Assembly (NCBI GenBank): GCA_016791105.1
Contig: JAEUNM010000127.1
Location: 1 to 64,000, forward strand
Length of the DNA stretch: 64,000 bases
Origin: Rhodocyclaceae bacterium
GTDB taxonomy: Bacteria > Pseudomonadota > Gammaproteobacteria > Burkholderiales > Rhodocyclaceae
Direction of reading: 5' to 3'
The position numbers and the translations under genes are program-made. Below are positions 16,751 through 25,535 of the stretch, one piece after another. The notes under the pieces were generated by a model that was given only the letters and a program-made list of their open reading frames with translations, was not told the DNA's origin and did no database searches. Every line of letters starts with the position of its first letter. Positions within the stretch are counted from its first letter, which is position 1.

Positions 16751-17938
16751 CTATTTGTCGCGGTTCGCAGGCCCATCCCAACCTGGCAGAGGCGGTATGC
16801 GTACCCAGCCTTCCATGATGCGGCGGGCGGAACGGCTCATGACGGCTTTGCGGACTACCCAGTTGCCGTCGATTTGTTCTGCCACGGCGCCAGCCTGGAG
16901 CAGGCCGGAGGGGTGGCCGAAGCGCACCTCGCCTCGGCCGGCTGGGCCGGTGTAGCGGCTTACCAAGGTGCCCGGTATGGCCGCCGCGACCGCCAGCGCG
17001 ACCGCACCTGTGCCGGTCATGGCGTGGTGCAACTGGCCCATGGAAAATATGCGGGCAAGGAAATCCATGTCCCGGGCTTCGATGCGCTTGCCGCTGCTGC
17101 TGGTGTAGGCCGCGGGCGGCGCCAGCACGGCCAGTTTGGGCGTATGCATGCGCTGGGCGGCCTGTTCGGCGTTGTGGACCAGACCCATCGCAAGGGCGCC
17201 AGCGCAGCGTATCGCCTCGGCGCGTGCCAATAATGCCGCGTTGCCATTTACCTCGGCCGGCAATTCCGTGCCGGACAGGCCGAGCGCTTCGGCGGCGATG
17301 AATATGGCCGGGTTGCCGGCGTTGATCAGTGTCGCTTCGAATTGCCCAAGTCCGGGTACGTCCAGCTTATCAAGGCGCGCGCCGGTGGGGAACAGGGCAC
17401 CGCCGGTACTGCCGTCTTCCGCGGCCGGGTCGAGAAATTCCAGCCTTACCTCGGCAGCGGGAAATGCCACGCCGTCCAGTTCGAACTGGCCCGTTTCCTG
17501 CACTTCGCCGCCTTGCACGGGCACCTCGGCGGCAATTTTGCGGCCGACATTGGCCTGCCAGATGCGCACGCGCATCAGCCCGTCCGCCGCGGCCGGCAGC
17601 AGGCCGGAGGCGATGGCGAACGGTCCGACCGCGGCGGTCAGATTGCCGCAATTGCCGGACCAGTCGATTACCGGCCGGTCTACCGCAACCTGCCCGAACA
17701 GATAGTCGACATCACAATCCGGGCGTGTCGAGCGGCCGACAATTACCACCTTGCTGGTGCTCGAAGTGGCACCGCCCATGCCGTCGATGTGCTTGCCGTA
17801 AGGGTCGGGGCTGCCGATCACACGCAGCAGCACGCGCTCGCGCAGGGCCGGGTCGGCCGGCAGATCGCCGGCCAGAAAAAACACGCCTTTGCTGGTGCCG
17901 CCGCGCATGTATACGGCGGGTATGCGTAACTGCTTCAT
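16751..17938 (-). CDS. prpF: PrpF-family isomerase (2-methylaconitate cis-trans isomerase)
   Basis: A 395-residue PrpF protein. PrpF isomerises trans- to cis-2-methylaconitate (AcnD/PrpF branch of the methylcitrate cycle for propionate), and relatives act on other tricarboxylates. Visible features are VYMRGGTSKGVFF near the N-terminus, GGATSSTSKVVIV with the catalytic-type Lys63, and DWSGNCGNLTAAVGPFA with Cys97. The usual partners prpB, prpC and acnD are not in the window, so a related tautomerase role is possible. The last ~10 codons (PGWDGPANRDK) lie inside a degenerate copy of the dispersed GTAGGTTGG repeat, so the natural C-terminus may have been replaced when the repeat arrived. Confidence 0.88.
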   Translation of the reverse strand: MKQLRIPAVYMRGGTSKGVFFLAGDLPADPALRERVLLRVIGSPDPYGKHIDGMGGATSSTSKVVIVGRSTRPDCDVDYLFGQVAVDRPVIDWSGNCGNLTAAVGPFAIASGLLPAAADGLMRVRIWQANVGRKIAAEVPVQGGEVQETGQFELDGVAFPAAEVRLEFLDPAAEDGSTGGALFPTGARLDKLDVPGLGQFEATLINAGNPAIFIAAEALGLSGTELPAEVNGNAALLARAEAIRCAGALAMGLVHNAEQAAQRMHTPKLAVLAPPAAYTSSSGKRIEARDMDFLARIFSMGQLHHAMTGTGAVALAVAAAIPGTLVSRYTGPAGRGEVRFGHPSGLLQAGAVAEQIDGNWVVRKAVMSRSARRIMEGWVRIPPLPGWDGPANRDK

Positions 17939-18058
17939 CGCGGTTGCGGGGGAGCGATCGACACGCCGGATGCTAGCGCAGTTCGGACAGCAAGCTTGCG
18001 CGGGCGGATGTTCCGCGCCGCAGGACCAGGCGTAGCGGCCGGGCAGGCCGGCAGGCGA

Positions 18059-19156
18059 TCAGCCCGCGCCCAGCGCGAAACTGCCCGGTACCGGCCTGCG
18101 TGCCGGGCCGAAGCGCAAACTTGCGGCGGGCGCTTCGAGCCGGCGATGGAATAGTGTGGCGAACCCGACCGATAGTGCCAGCGACAGCGCCACGCCGGCG
18201 AACCCGCCCAGGGCCGTATCGTCCAGGTCGAAGTGCAGGAATGCCGCGCTCACGAGCAAATAGACCGACACGTGCACCAGAAACAGGGAATACGAAATGC
18301 GCGCCAGCTGCGCCACGCGCCGAGGCGCGCGCCAGGCGCGCAGCGCGGGCGCGTGCGACAGGTGCAGCAATAGTGCGGTAGCGATCGCAACCGGCACGCG
18401 GATGCGAAATTCGAGCAGCAAGCCGACCAGCGCCACATACAGCAGGATGGATTGCGCAATTTGTGCCGTGCGCAAGCCGCGCCCGGCCCAGTACGCAAAC
18501 ACGCCCATGGCATAACTGGCAAAAAAATATGGCGCCCAGTCGTCCAGTTGCGGCTGGCGGTTGAACCACAGCGTAGAGGCCAGCGCGAGCGCCAGCACGA
18601 TCAGCACGCCGTACTTGCGCCGGCCTTCGGCCTGGCCGGGCAGGACGCGCGCGAGCCACAGCAGCGCAGCCAGGAGCGCGAACAACTGAAAGTCGATGGC
18701 CACATACCAGGCGCCGGCGCTCAGCGATTCATAGTGCAGCACCCCCTGCAACAGGGCAGCGTGGGCGAGCAACTGGCCCAGGCGCGGTGCGGCGCTGATG
18801 AATTCGTCGTCTTCCATCCACTGCGCGGCAAGTTCCGAGGCGGCGATAGCCAGCACCACGGCGGCCAGGAAGGGCAGGGCGAGGCGCAGATAGCGATTGG
18901 CCACGGCGATTGCCGGAGCCACCGAGAGTTGGCCGTCCGGCGCCAGCGCACGCGCGGCCAGATAGCCGCCGCACACCAGAAATACCTGTACGGCCAGGCG
19001 GCCGTATTCGTAGAACCAGGCGATCAGGCCGGGTGTGGCGTCGCCGGCGGCATCGGACAGCGGACCGTAGGCGGCGAAGTGGTGCAGCATGATGAACACC
19101 ACGGCGGCCGCTTTGGCGGCATCGACGACATCAAAACGTTGCGAAAGCGAGGGCAT
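18059..19156 (-). CDS. Acyltransferase 3 family membrane protein
   Basis: A 365-residue integral membrane protein with about ten hydrophobic helices. The N-terminus has the family's RFDVVDAAKAAAVVFIMLHH, carrying the conserved histidine used by OafA/NolL-type acyltransferases. These enzymes move acetyl or other acyl groups across the inner membrane onto surface sugars. The stop codon is at 18059, and 120 bp separate it from prpF, which is read in the same direction. There are no polysaccharide genes next to it, so the substrate is open. The ATG at 19156 fits the conserved start. Confidence 0.87.
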   Translation of the reverse strand: MPSLSQRFDVVDAAKAAAVVFIMLHHFAAYGPLSDAAGDATPGLIAWFYEYGRLAVQVFLVCGGYLAARALAPDGQLSVAPAIAVANRYLRLALPFLAAVVLAIAASELAAQWMEDDEFISAAPRLGQLLAHAALLQGVLHYESLSAGAWYVAIDFQLFALLAALLWLARVLPGQAEGRRKYGVLIVLALALASTLWFNRQPQLDDWAPYFFASYAMGVFAYWAGRGLRTAQIAQSILLYVALVGLLLEFRIRVPVAIATALLLHLSHAPALRAWRAPRRVAQLARISYSLFLVHVSVYLLVSAAFLHFDLDDTALGGFAGVALSLALSVGFATLFHRRLEAPAASLRFGPARRPVPGSFALGAG

Positions 19157-19603
19157 GGCTTAGTGACGAACGGGGCTACGTTCGGCGGCGCGAAAAGCCT
19201 GCCGAAACGTTGCTTGGCTGATTACAAGAAACCCCGGCAGATCGCGCAGATGTGTCGTGCGGCAATGCTTGCGGCCGATTTACGCCAGATACTTAATTGG
19301 ATGCGCATACGCGCCAGGAACAACCGATTCAACGCTACCGATTTTACCCGAACAGCCTGACTGACAGCTTGCTAATTGCCTTCCAGGCCGATTTATGCGC
19401 GTGTAACGTTGCACGAATGGTGCAAAACGGGCCGGGCAGCGTGCCGGACGCGGCTCGATGCAAGGCGCGTCCGCGATGCCGTCATGTCAATGAAGGCCGC
19501 ACGCGCCAAGTGCGGGAGGGCGGGCGATACGCCCGCACATCCGGGAAAAGCCGCCGCGCGGCATGGAAACCGCGAGTCGTCCGGCATTCGACGTCAACCC
19601 GCC
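19157..19603. other. Intergenic region with one REP-type hairpin
   Basis: 447 bases upstream of the acyltransferase and downstream of the lectin-like gene. Frames here look non-coding. The one clear element is a GCGGGCG-ATA-CGCCCGC hairpin at 19520-19536, with flanks similar to the other dispersed hairpins. The stretch 19290-19390 is relatively AT-rich and could hold the acyltransferase promoter. Confidence 0.5.
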
Positions 19604-20251
19604 TTACTTCACGGCGAAACAGTATATGAATCCCGCGCCGCCCGTGGATTTGAGCGCGTCGTCGCTACAGCCTTTCGAAGCGTGGGAAGAATTCCAGGAT
19701 AGCGCGGGCGGACTGGTGTCGAGGCCCATGCGGTCGTGGTGGCCTACGATGGCCGAACCTTCGCCGCTCTTGGTCCAATTGCCGCAGGTTTTGTCCTCGC
19801 TGCCGGCGTAGGCCGTGCCGTCCGCCTGAGTGCCGGTCAAAATGTCGTGCATGTTCGGCGAGTCGCCGCGGCCATTCACCGGATCGCCTTTTTCGGTCAG
19901 CGCGGTCTGTTTGTTCAGATTGTTGGTGCCGTGCAGTTCGACCACATCTTTCGCAATCACCACGCCTTTGGCATTTTTCCAGGGCCCGGCGCCTATGCGG
20001 TCGCGCGCATTCACGGCGCCCGCGCCGCTGGTGCTCAGGTAGGCGTGCCAGGTTTTGCTGCCGGCTCCGGCGCCGGCGGCCAGCGCCTGGCAGTGTTTGT
20101 CGGCGCCGGCCAGTCCGCCAAAATCGGCGCCCTTGCCGGAGCCGCGGCTGGACACGAAAAAGCCCATGTCGGTCGCATCGGCGGCGGCACTGCCGGCGAG
20201 GCCGAGCGTAATCGATACGAGGGATAGTTTCAGCAGCGTGCGGGGCGCCAT
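19604..20251 (-). CDS. Secreted lectin-like protein
   Basis: A 215-residue exported protein. The start at 20251 has a strong AAGGAG 6 nt upstream. Residues 1-23 are a typical Sec signal peptide (LLKLSLVSITLGLAGSAAA). The mature part has the pattern MGFFVSSRGSGKGADFGGL, GADKHCQ, TWHAYLSTS, NARDRIGAGPW, HDILTGTQADG and SWNSSHASKGC, with paired cysteines near the end. This matches a family usually annotated as lectin-like or DUF1554-related (C-type-lectin/endostatin-like fold). The HCQ and DKTCGNW/GCSDD/YCFA cysteines suggest disulphides in the periplasm or outside. Function unknown. Confidence 0.75.
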   Translation of the reverse strand: MAPRTLLKLSLVSITLGLAGSAAADATDMGFFVSSRGSGKGADFGGLAGADKHCQALAAGAGAGSKTWHAYLSTSGAGAVNARDRIGAGPWKNAKGVVIAKDVVELHGTNNLNKQTALTEKGDPVNGRGDSPNMHDILTGTQADGTAYAGSEDKTCGNWTKSGEGSAIVGHHDRMGLDTSPPALSWNSSHASKGCSDDALKSTGGAGFIYCFAVK

Positions 20252-20397
20252 GCGCTTCTCCTTGGTTCGGTGTGGGTAGGGTGCAGCATTGTGAAATATA
20301 GATCGGGTGGCGGTCCCGAAGCGGCACAAGGCATGGGTTTCCCACAAAAAGGCAAGGTTCGGGCTGCCGCCCGAACCTGGTGCCCCCGCCGCCCGGT

Positions 20398-21447
20398 TTA
20401 TTTCATGTGGCGCCGGAACCAGTCCAGCGTGCGGCTGCGGCTGTCGGCGTAATTGGCCGTGAGGGCGTGGTCGTCACCGGCGTAAATCACCATTTCATAG
20501 GGCTTGCGTGCGCTTTGCAGACGCTCCGCCAAGGCCAGCGCCTGGGCCGGCGGAACGCGCCAGTCGGCACCACCGTGCAGGATGAGCAGCGGCGCGTCGA
20601 TCTGATCGGCAAAGCTGAGCGCCGAACGCGCGCGCATCAGGTTTTTCCCGTGCTGGGCGAAGCCGGGCATCAATTCGCGATACAGCGACAGCATTTCCGG
20701 GCGCGAGCTGCCCAGTTGCTGCAGGTCCGACGCACCGCCTATCACCGCTGCGGCTTTTACGCGCGCCCCTTGCCGCAAGGCCAGCAAAGTCATCATGGCA
20801 CCGCGCGAAAATCCGGCCATGAACAGGTTGTCGACATCGCCGCCCATCGCCTGCGCGAGCGGGATCAGGTTCATTACGTCATGTACGTCGGCGCCGCCGA
20901 ACTCGTCCTGCCCGCTGCTGCCGCTGGAGCCGCGGTATTGCGAAGCCAGCACGATGAAGCCCTGGTCCGCCCAGGCCGCCAGGTCGACCAGATCGGCAAA
21001 CACGATACGGCCGAAATCGCGGTTGCCGCCGCGGTTGAAAATGATGACCGGCATGGGCGTGGCGGTGGACTGTGCCGGCCGCAGCACGAAGCCGGTGACG
21101 GTTTCGCCGTCGCTGCGATACATGATGTAGCGGCATTCGATGTTGCCCTGTTTGAGCTGTGCAAAAATGGATGGCGGACGCGCCGCGCGGAAAGCCTGTT
21201 CATCGAAACTTTCGCCGTGGGCGGCACGCAGGCCGTGCACGAAATCGATCCACTCCTGGTAATTGGCGAAGGGCTGGCGGCAGGCCTCGCTGCCTACCAG
21301 CGTGGACGTGGGCGGTGCTGGCGATGTGGTCGCGGCGGGCACGGGGCTTGTGGCAACGGCCGCGAGCGTCGTTCCGGCGGCGTGGGTGGTCGCGCAAACG
21401 GTGGTGGCAAAAATGGATGTGGCGATCATGCGGGTCAGGGCGTTCAT
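20398..21447 (-). CDS. Secreted alpha/beta hydrolase (prolyl-oligopeptidase-like)
   Basis: A 349-residue exported serine hydrolase. The signal peptide covers about residues 1-24. The catalytic domain shows the nucleophile elbow GFSRGAMM, the acid in LHGGADWRVP and the histidine in GDDHAL, the complete S-D-H triad in the order of the S9/dienelactone-hydrolase superfamily. FNRGGNRDFG supplies an oxyanion-type segment. The start at 21447 is preceded by AGGAG. It is divergent from the CadC-like regulator at 21542 with 94 bp between, so it is the likely regulated target. Substrate (peptide or ester) cannot be told. Confidence 0.85.
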   Translation of the reverse strand: MNALTRMIATSIFATTVCATTHAAGTTLAAVATSPVPAATTSPAPPTSTLVGSEACRQPFANYQEWIDFVHGLRAAHGESFDEQAFRAARPPSIFAQLKQGNIECRYIMYRSDGETVTGFVLRPAQSTATPMPVIIFNRGGNRDFGRIVFADLVDLAAWADQGFIVLASQYRGSSGSSGQDEFGGADVHDVMNLIPLAQAMGGDVDNLFMAGFSRGAMMTLLALRQGARVKAAAVIGGASDLQQLGSSRPEMLSLYRELMPGFAQHGKNLMRARSALSFADQIDAPLLILHGGADWRVPPAQALALAERLQSARKPYEMVIYAGDDHALTANYADSRSRTLDWFRRHMK

Positions 21448-21512
21448 GTTGGGCTCCTCGAAGTGACGCCCCTATCAAAGCGCTTGCCCCGGCGCGCCGC
21501 CCGCAGATTCGA

Positions 21513-21529
21513 CTAACATCCGGCTAACA
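21513..21529 (+). promoter_or_regulatory. Candidate operator: CTAACA direct repeat, 11-bp spacing
   Basis: CTAACA-TCCGG-CTAACA lies between the divergent hydrolase and CadC-like genes. Winged-helix (OmpR/CadC) proteins bind direct repeats one helical turn apart, and these two copies start exactly 11 bp apart, 13 bp before the regulator's GTG. Probable autoregulatory and target operator; by pattern only. Confidence 0.45.
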
Positions 21530-21541
21530 AAATATTGTGTC

Positions 21542-23368
21542 GTGAAATCAACAGATTATTCGCGATCCTCGGCGGCCGCCGCAGACCCCGTCGCAGAAAC
21601 CGAGCCGCCCCGTGCGGCCGCTGCGCGCTATCGCATCGGGCAATTCACGCTCGACCCCGCCACCAATGAACTGCTTTGCGAAGGGCAAATCCAGCGTCTG
21701 GAACCCAAGGCCGTGGAAGTATTGGCCCGGCTGGCCGGCCGCGCCGGCGAAGTTTTTGCGCGCGAAGAATTGCTGGAAGCCGTGTGGCCCGGCGTGGTGG
21801 TGGGTGATGACGCGCTGACCCAGGTCGTCATCAAATTGCGCAAGGCGCTCGGCGATGACGCGCGGCGGCCGGCCTATATCGAAACCATATCCAAACGCGG
21901 CTACCGGCTGATCGCGCCGGTGGCGGTGGAAGCGCGGCCCGCGGCTGAGGCCGTCGCGCTGCCGCCCGACGCGGCAGGGAGCGGCCACGACGCTGCGCCG
22001 GTGCCGGATGCAGTCCAACAAGCCGGGCAACAGGCGCCGCCGGCCGCGGCGCTGTCCCAAGCGCCCGTGCCGGCAGCGGTCCGCCCGCGCGTCACGGCGC
22101 GTTGGCTGGCCGGGCTGGCGCTGCTGTGCCTGCTTGCGGGGCTGTTCTGGCTATGGCGCGCCAAGCAGGAGGGCGGCAGTGGCGCCGGTGCGCCCTATCC
22201 CGTCATCGCCGTGCTGCCCCTGGCGAACCAGAGCGCCGACCCCGCGCGCGACTATTTTTGCGACGGCGTGAGCGAAGACATCATCGCGGCCTTGGGCCGC
22301 TACAGCGCGCTGCGCGTGATCGCCTTCAATTCCGTCGCGCGCTACAAACAGCAGTTGCCCAGTGTGCAGGCCGTGGGGCGCGAACTAGGCGCGCGCTACG
22401 TGCTGGCCGGCAGTCTGCGCGAGGAGGCGGGGCGCACCCGGATTGCGGTCGAATTGTCCGACGCCGGCAACGCGCAGGTGCTGTGGAACGGACGTTACGA
22501 GGGCGAGGACGTACTCGAAATACGCGACCGCATCGTGCAGCAGATCGCCGGCACGCTGGCAGCCAAACTGAATCGGCTCGAAGAGCGCCGCAGCAGTACC
22601 AAGCCCGTGCATGACATGCAGGCCTATGACCTCGTGCTGCGCGCGCGCGCCCTCATCGTGCGCTCCGAGCGCGGCGGCAACCGCGAAGCGCGCAGTCTGC
22701 TGGCGCGGGCGCGCGAACTGGCGCCCGACTACGCGCCCATTTACGTGCTGCTGGCGCAGGCCGAATTCAATCGCTCCATGAACGGCTGGAACGAAGACAG
22801 CACCGAAGGTTTCGTGCGCGCCGAAGAATATGCAAAAAAAGCCCTGGCGATCGACGACCCGGAAGCGAATGCGCGCGCGCACGGCGTGCTGGCGCTCATT
22901 TACGGCGTGCGGCGCGAATTTGCGCGCGCCGTCGCGGAAGGCGACCAGGCCATCAAGCTGAATCCCAGCGATGCCTATGCCATCGACACCCGCGGCGATG
23001 CCTTATTGTGGAGCGGCCAACTGGAACCGGCGCTGCAGGCGTTCGAAGCCAGTCGCCAGGTCGATCCCGCGGGGCGCTCGTCCGGCGGCGCGTTCGACTA
23101 TGTACTGGTGTTTTACAGCCTGCACCGTTATGCCGAGGCGCTCAATGCGGTGGACCTGGCGCTGGCGCGCAACCCGGATGCGCATTTTTTGCTGCTCATG
23201 CGCGCCATTACGCTGGCGCAAATGGGCAAAACCGAAGATGCCCGCGCAGCCGCAGAAAGCTTCCGGCGCGCCGCGCCGTATTTCCCGATCGCCCAGTTCG
23301 GCGACCGCTTTACCGACCCCAAAATTACGGCCCACCTGCAGGAAGGGCTGCGCAAGGCCGGGCTATAG
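21542..23368 (+). CDS. CadC-like membrane transcription regulator with TolB-like and TPR domains
   Basis: A 608-residue protein with a GTG start. Residues ~30-130 are an OmpR-type winged helix (IGQFTLDPATNELLCEGQIQ, then the recognition region DDALTQVVIKLRKALGDD and the wing YIETISKRGYRL). A proline/alanine-rich linker leads to one membrane helix near 185-202 (LAGLALLCLLAGLFWLW). Outside the membrane lie a FlgO/TolB-N-like domain (VIAVLPLANQSADP, YFCDGVSEDIIAAL) and several TPR-like helices. This is the ToxR/CadC plan: a periplasmic sensor and a cytoplasmic DNA binder in one chain. It is divergent from the secreted hydrolase gene and probably controls it. Confidence 0.9.
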   Translation: MKSTDYSRSSAAAADPVAETEPPRAAAARYRIGQFTLDPATNELLCEGQIQRLEPKAVEVLARLAGRAGEVFAREELLEAVWPGVVVGDDALTQVVIKLRKALGDDARRPAYIETISKRGYRLIAPVAVEARPAAEAVALPPDAAGSGHDAAPVPDAVQQAGQQAPPAAALSQAPVPAAVRPRVTARWLAGLALLCLLAGLFWLWRAKQEGGSGAGAPYPVIAVLPLANQSADPARDYFCDGVSEDIIAALGRYSALRVIAFNSVARYKQQLPSVQAVGRELGARYVLAGSLREEAGRTRIAVELSDAGNAQVLWNGRYEGEDVLEIRDRIVQQIAGTLAAKLNRLEERRSSTKPVHDMQAYDLVLRARALIVRSERGGNREARSLLARARELAPDYAPIYVLLAQAEFNRSMNGWNEDSTEGFVRAEEYAKKALAIDDPEANARAHGVLALIYGVRREFARAVAEGDQAIKLNPSDAYAIDTRGDALLWSGQLEPALQAFEASRQVDPAGRSSGGAFDYVLVFYSLHRYAEALNAVDLALARNPDAHFLLLMRAITLAQMGKTEDARAAAESFRRAAPYFPIAQFGDRFTDPKITAHLQEGLRKAGL

Positions 23369-23382
23369 ATAGTCGCTGCGAG

Positions 23383-23832
23383 CTACTTGCCGCTGCTCCA
23401 GTTCTGCTGCGAACGTTTGAGCAGTTCCGGATCCTTTTCCGCCATTTCGAGCGCCTTGGGCGAAGAAAATACATATAACCGGCCATCCACGATTTTCCAG
23501 ACCGTGGGATCGGCAACCACCTTTTTGCCCATGCTGACGCCGACTGCACAAAAGCCCGCGAATTGCGGCAAATAACGCTCGGGGTTTTCCGCGAACAATG
23601 CCTTGTGGCGCGGGCCGTTGAACTGATAGCGGCGCTCGTCCCAGTCCATCTGATGCTCGGGCAGGCCCAGCCTGGGTTTGCCTTCGTCGAAATAGGCCAC
23701 CACGTCATAGCCCTTGAGCCCGAGCGCGGCGCCATCCGCGCCCAGCGCCGTGCGCGGGCGTAGCAGGGCCGCCAGCGGTGCCAGCGCCAGGGCGGTGAGT
23801 AGCAAGCGTCTTTGATTTGGACACTGCGTCAT
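23383..23832 (-). CDS. Exported YHS-domain protein
   Basis: A 149-residue protein. The start at 23832 is set by AAAGGAG 6 nt upstream; the ATG seven codons earlier lacks such a site. The N-terminus (CPNQRRLLLTALALAPLAALL) is a signal peptide with an RR pair, Tat-like but with a weak consensus. The rest is the YHS family: GYDVVAYFDEGKP, YQFNGPRHKALFAENPERY and PQFAGFCAVGVSMGKK, a pattern seen in periplasmic proteins linked to metal or respiratory functions. It ends 14 bp from the stop codon of the convergent CadC-like gene. Its ligand is unknown. Confidence 0.85.
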   Translation of the reverse strand: MTQCPNQRRLLLTALALAPLAALLRPRTALGADGAALGLKGYDVVAYFDEGKPRLGLPEHQMDWDERRYQFNGPRHKALFAENPERYLPQFAGFCAVGVSMGKKVVADPTVWKIVDGRLYVFSSPKALEMAEKDPELLKRSQQNWSSGK

Positions 23833-23965
23833 GGGAAGCTCCTTTCGAGCCATCGTGACGCCCTGATTATGGTCTGCCGGCCGCGCGGCGGCAAGCGTGC
23901 CGACCGCGTCGGACGGGCGCTGACGATACCGGCTTAGTCGCCTGCCAGGCAATGTGACGTAGCCA

Positions 23966-25435
23966 CTAAGGCCGCATCGGCCCGATGTAGCGGCGCGCGA
24001 TCACGACGTTGTCGATATATAAAGTCATGTCCTGTGGCGCGGTCGAGGTGCCGCCGTGGTACACGTCCAGCCAGACTGATTCGATCTTGAGATCTGCCGT
24101 CATGCGATAGCGGATATTCGTGCGCTCCGCGACCTGATAGCCATCTATCCAGGCGCGCAGCACGCCATCCTTCTGGCCCGGCGTATTGAGCTTCACGTAT
24201 TGTTCGACGCAATACCAGCGATTGTTTTCCAGCAAACTGCCGGGGCCTTCGCTCCAACCCACGTAATCGCCCGAACTATCCTGCTGGTCGGCGTGGTAGG
24301 TATAGGTGCCGATTGCCGTGTAAGGCATGCGCGTGCCTTTCGGCCACTGCGCGAAGGCGCCGCGCGCGGACCAGCCGTTGTAACCGTCGGATTTGCGCAT
24401 GCCCCAGCCGGCGCGTCCGTAGGTGCCGGCGATGCCGGGCAGTTTGCCGCCGTCCTTGGTGGGCGCCCAGTCGTCGCCGAAGCGCAGGTAGTAGCGAAAA
24501 TAAATTTCCTCCGGCTCGGGGCGGCCCTGACTGGCAAACAGATAGCGCAGATCCAGGCCCAGATTCTGGTTTTTCGGAATGCGTACCCGCAGCGCCTTGC
24601 CGGATAGCGGGGCGAAACGCTCGTCCGGATCCTCGGCCACAGTTTCGGCCACGCTGCGCGGTCCCAATTCACTCCATCCACTGACCCAACGGCTGTTTTC
24701 AAAGCCGCTCGCGAACACCACGTCGGGGTTATTTTCCAACCCCTTGTCTTGCGTTACCGCGGCGGCAAGGCCGGCTTTGGGCTGCCCCTGTGCCCGGCTA
24801 TAGGGTGGTGCGGCGCGAAAGCTGCTGACTTCCGAGCCGCCCGCGTACTGCACATCGCTAACGAGGTATAGCGTGGCGGATTTGACCGCGCCGTCGTGCT
24901 TGGGCAGATTGAAGCGCAATAGCGCGCTTTGGTTACGGCTTACCCTTAGCACCGGCTGACCGCCCAGACTGCTCACGCTGCTGCAGTCCAGGAAGGTATC
25001 CGCCGCCGGCGCGAGGCGGTCTCGGCTGCCGTCGGCCCAATCTATTCTCAGAGATGGACGGCCAGCCAGGTCGCCCGTTTCGCGGCTGTGAAATTCGACC
25101 ACGCCCTTGTACTTGTCGGATACCGCGCGCAACAGCACGCCGTCATTGCGGTAACGGCCTTCGTGCCAGGCACGCACCAGTTCGGTCAGATCGAGATCCA
25201 GGATTTGGCGTACTTTGGCCTGCGGCACGACGACGGAGGAAAACGCTTTGTCGCCATACAGTTCGCCCTTTGCGTCGGTCCAGTCGCCGCCGCGGCGGCT
25301 CCAGGCGAGCATACCTGTCGAGGAGTAATTGACACAGGTCGGGCCGCTGGCATCGTCGCTTAGCGAATACCCGGCTGGGGCTGCCTGTGCGCATAGACAG
25401 ACCAGCCAGGCCATGAGGGCAAATACACGCGGCAT
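23966..25435 (-). CDS. Secreted DNRLRE + polysaccharide-lyase-14-like protein
   Basis: A 489-residue exported protein. The start at 25435 has GGAG 8 nt upstream and a signal peptide (MPRVFALMAWLVCLCAQAAP). Residues ~25-230 resemble the DNRLRE/CBM96 beta-sandwich (TFLDCSSVSSLGGQPVLRVS, then RFNLPKHDGAVKSATLYL). Residues ~250-489 resemble the jelly-roll of polysaccharide lyase family 14 / alginate-lyase-like proteins: EEIYFRYYLRFGDDW, GKLPGIAGTYGRAGWG, GTYTYHADQ, NRWYCVEQYVKLNTPG, then SVWLDVYHGG and MTLYIDNVVIARRYIGP. It probably binds or cleaves an extracellular polysaccharide. The same reading frame stays open upstream through the whole tandem-repeat array, which is an artefact of the repeat. 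Confidence 0.78.
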   Translation of the reverse strand: MPRVFALMAWLVCLCAQAAPAGYSLSDDASGPTCVNYSSTGMLAWSRRGGDWTDAKGELYGDKAFSSVVVPQAKVRQILDLDLTELVRAWHEGRYRNDGVLLRAVSDKYKGVVEFHSRETGDLAGRPSLRIDWADGSRDRLAPAADTFLDCSSVSSLGGQPVLRVSRNQSALLRFNLPKHDGAVKSATLYLVSDVQYAGGSEVSSFRAAPPYSRAQGQPKAGLAAAVTQDKGLENNPDVVFASGFENSRWVSGWSELGPRSVAETVAEDPDERFAPLSGKALRVRIPKNQNLGLDLRYLFASQGRPEPEEIYFRYYLRFGDDWAPTKDGGKLPGIAGTYGRAGWGMRKSDGYNGWSARGAFAQWPKGTRMPYTAIGTYTYHADQQDSSGDYVGWSEGPGSLLENNRWYCVEQYVKLNTPGQKDGVLRAWIDGYQVAERTNIRYRMTADLKIESVWLDVYHGGTSTAPQDMTLYIDNVVIARRYIGPMRP

Positions 25436-25535
25436 AGGCTTGCTCCGGTGGAAGCGGTCGCTGCCACCCCGAATGGCGGGCAGGATGCAGATGTTTGGTA
25501 TGACGCCGGCCGAACCGCAGCCGACGGTAGAACCC

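Noticed and set aside
20380..21516. 378-codon + strand frame opposite the hydrolase
   Set aside because: The minus-strand protein has a signal peptide and a catalytic triad; the + frame has no recognisable content.
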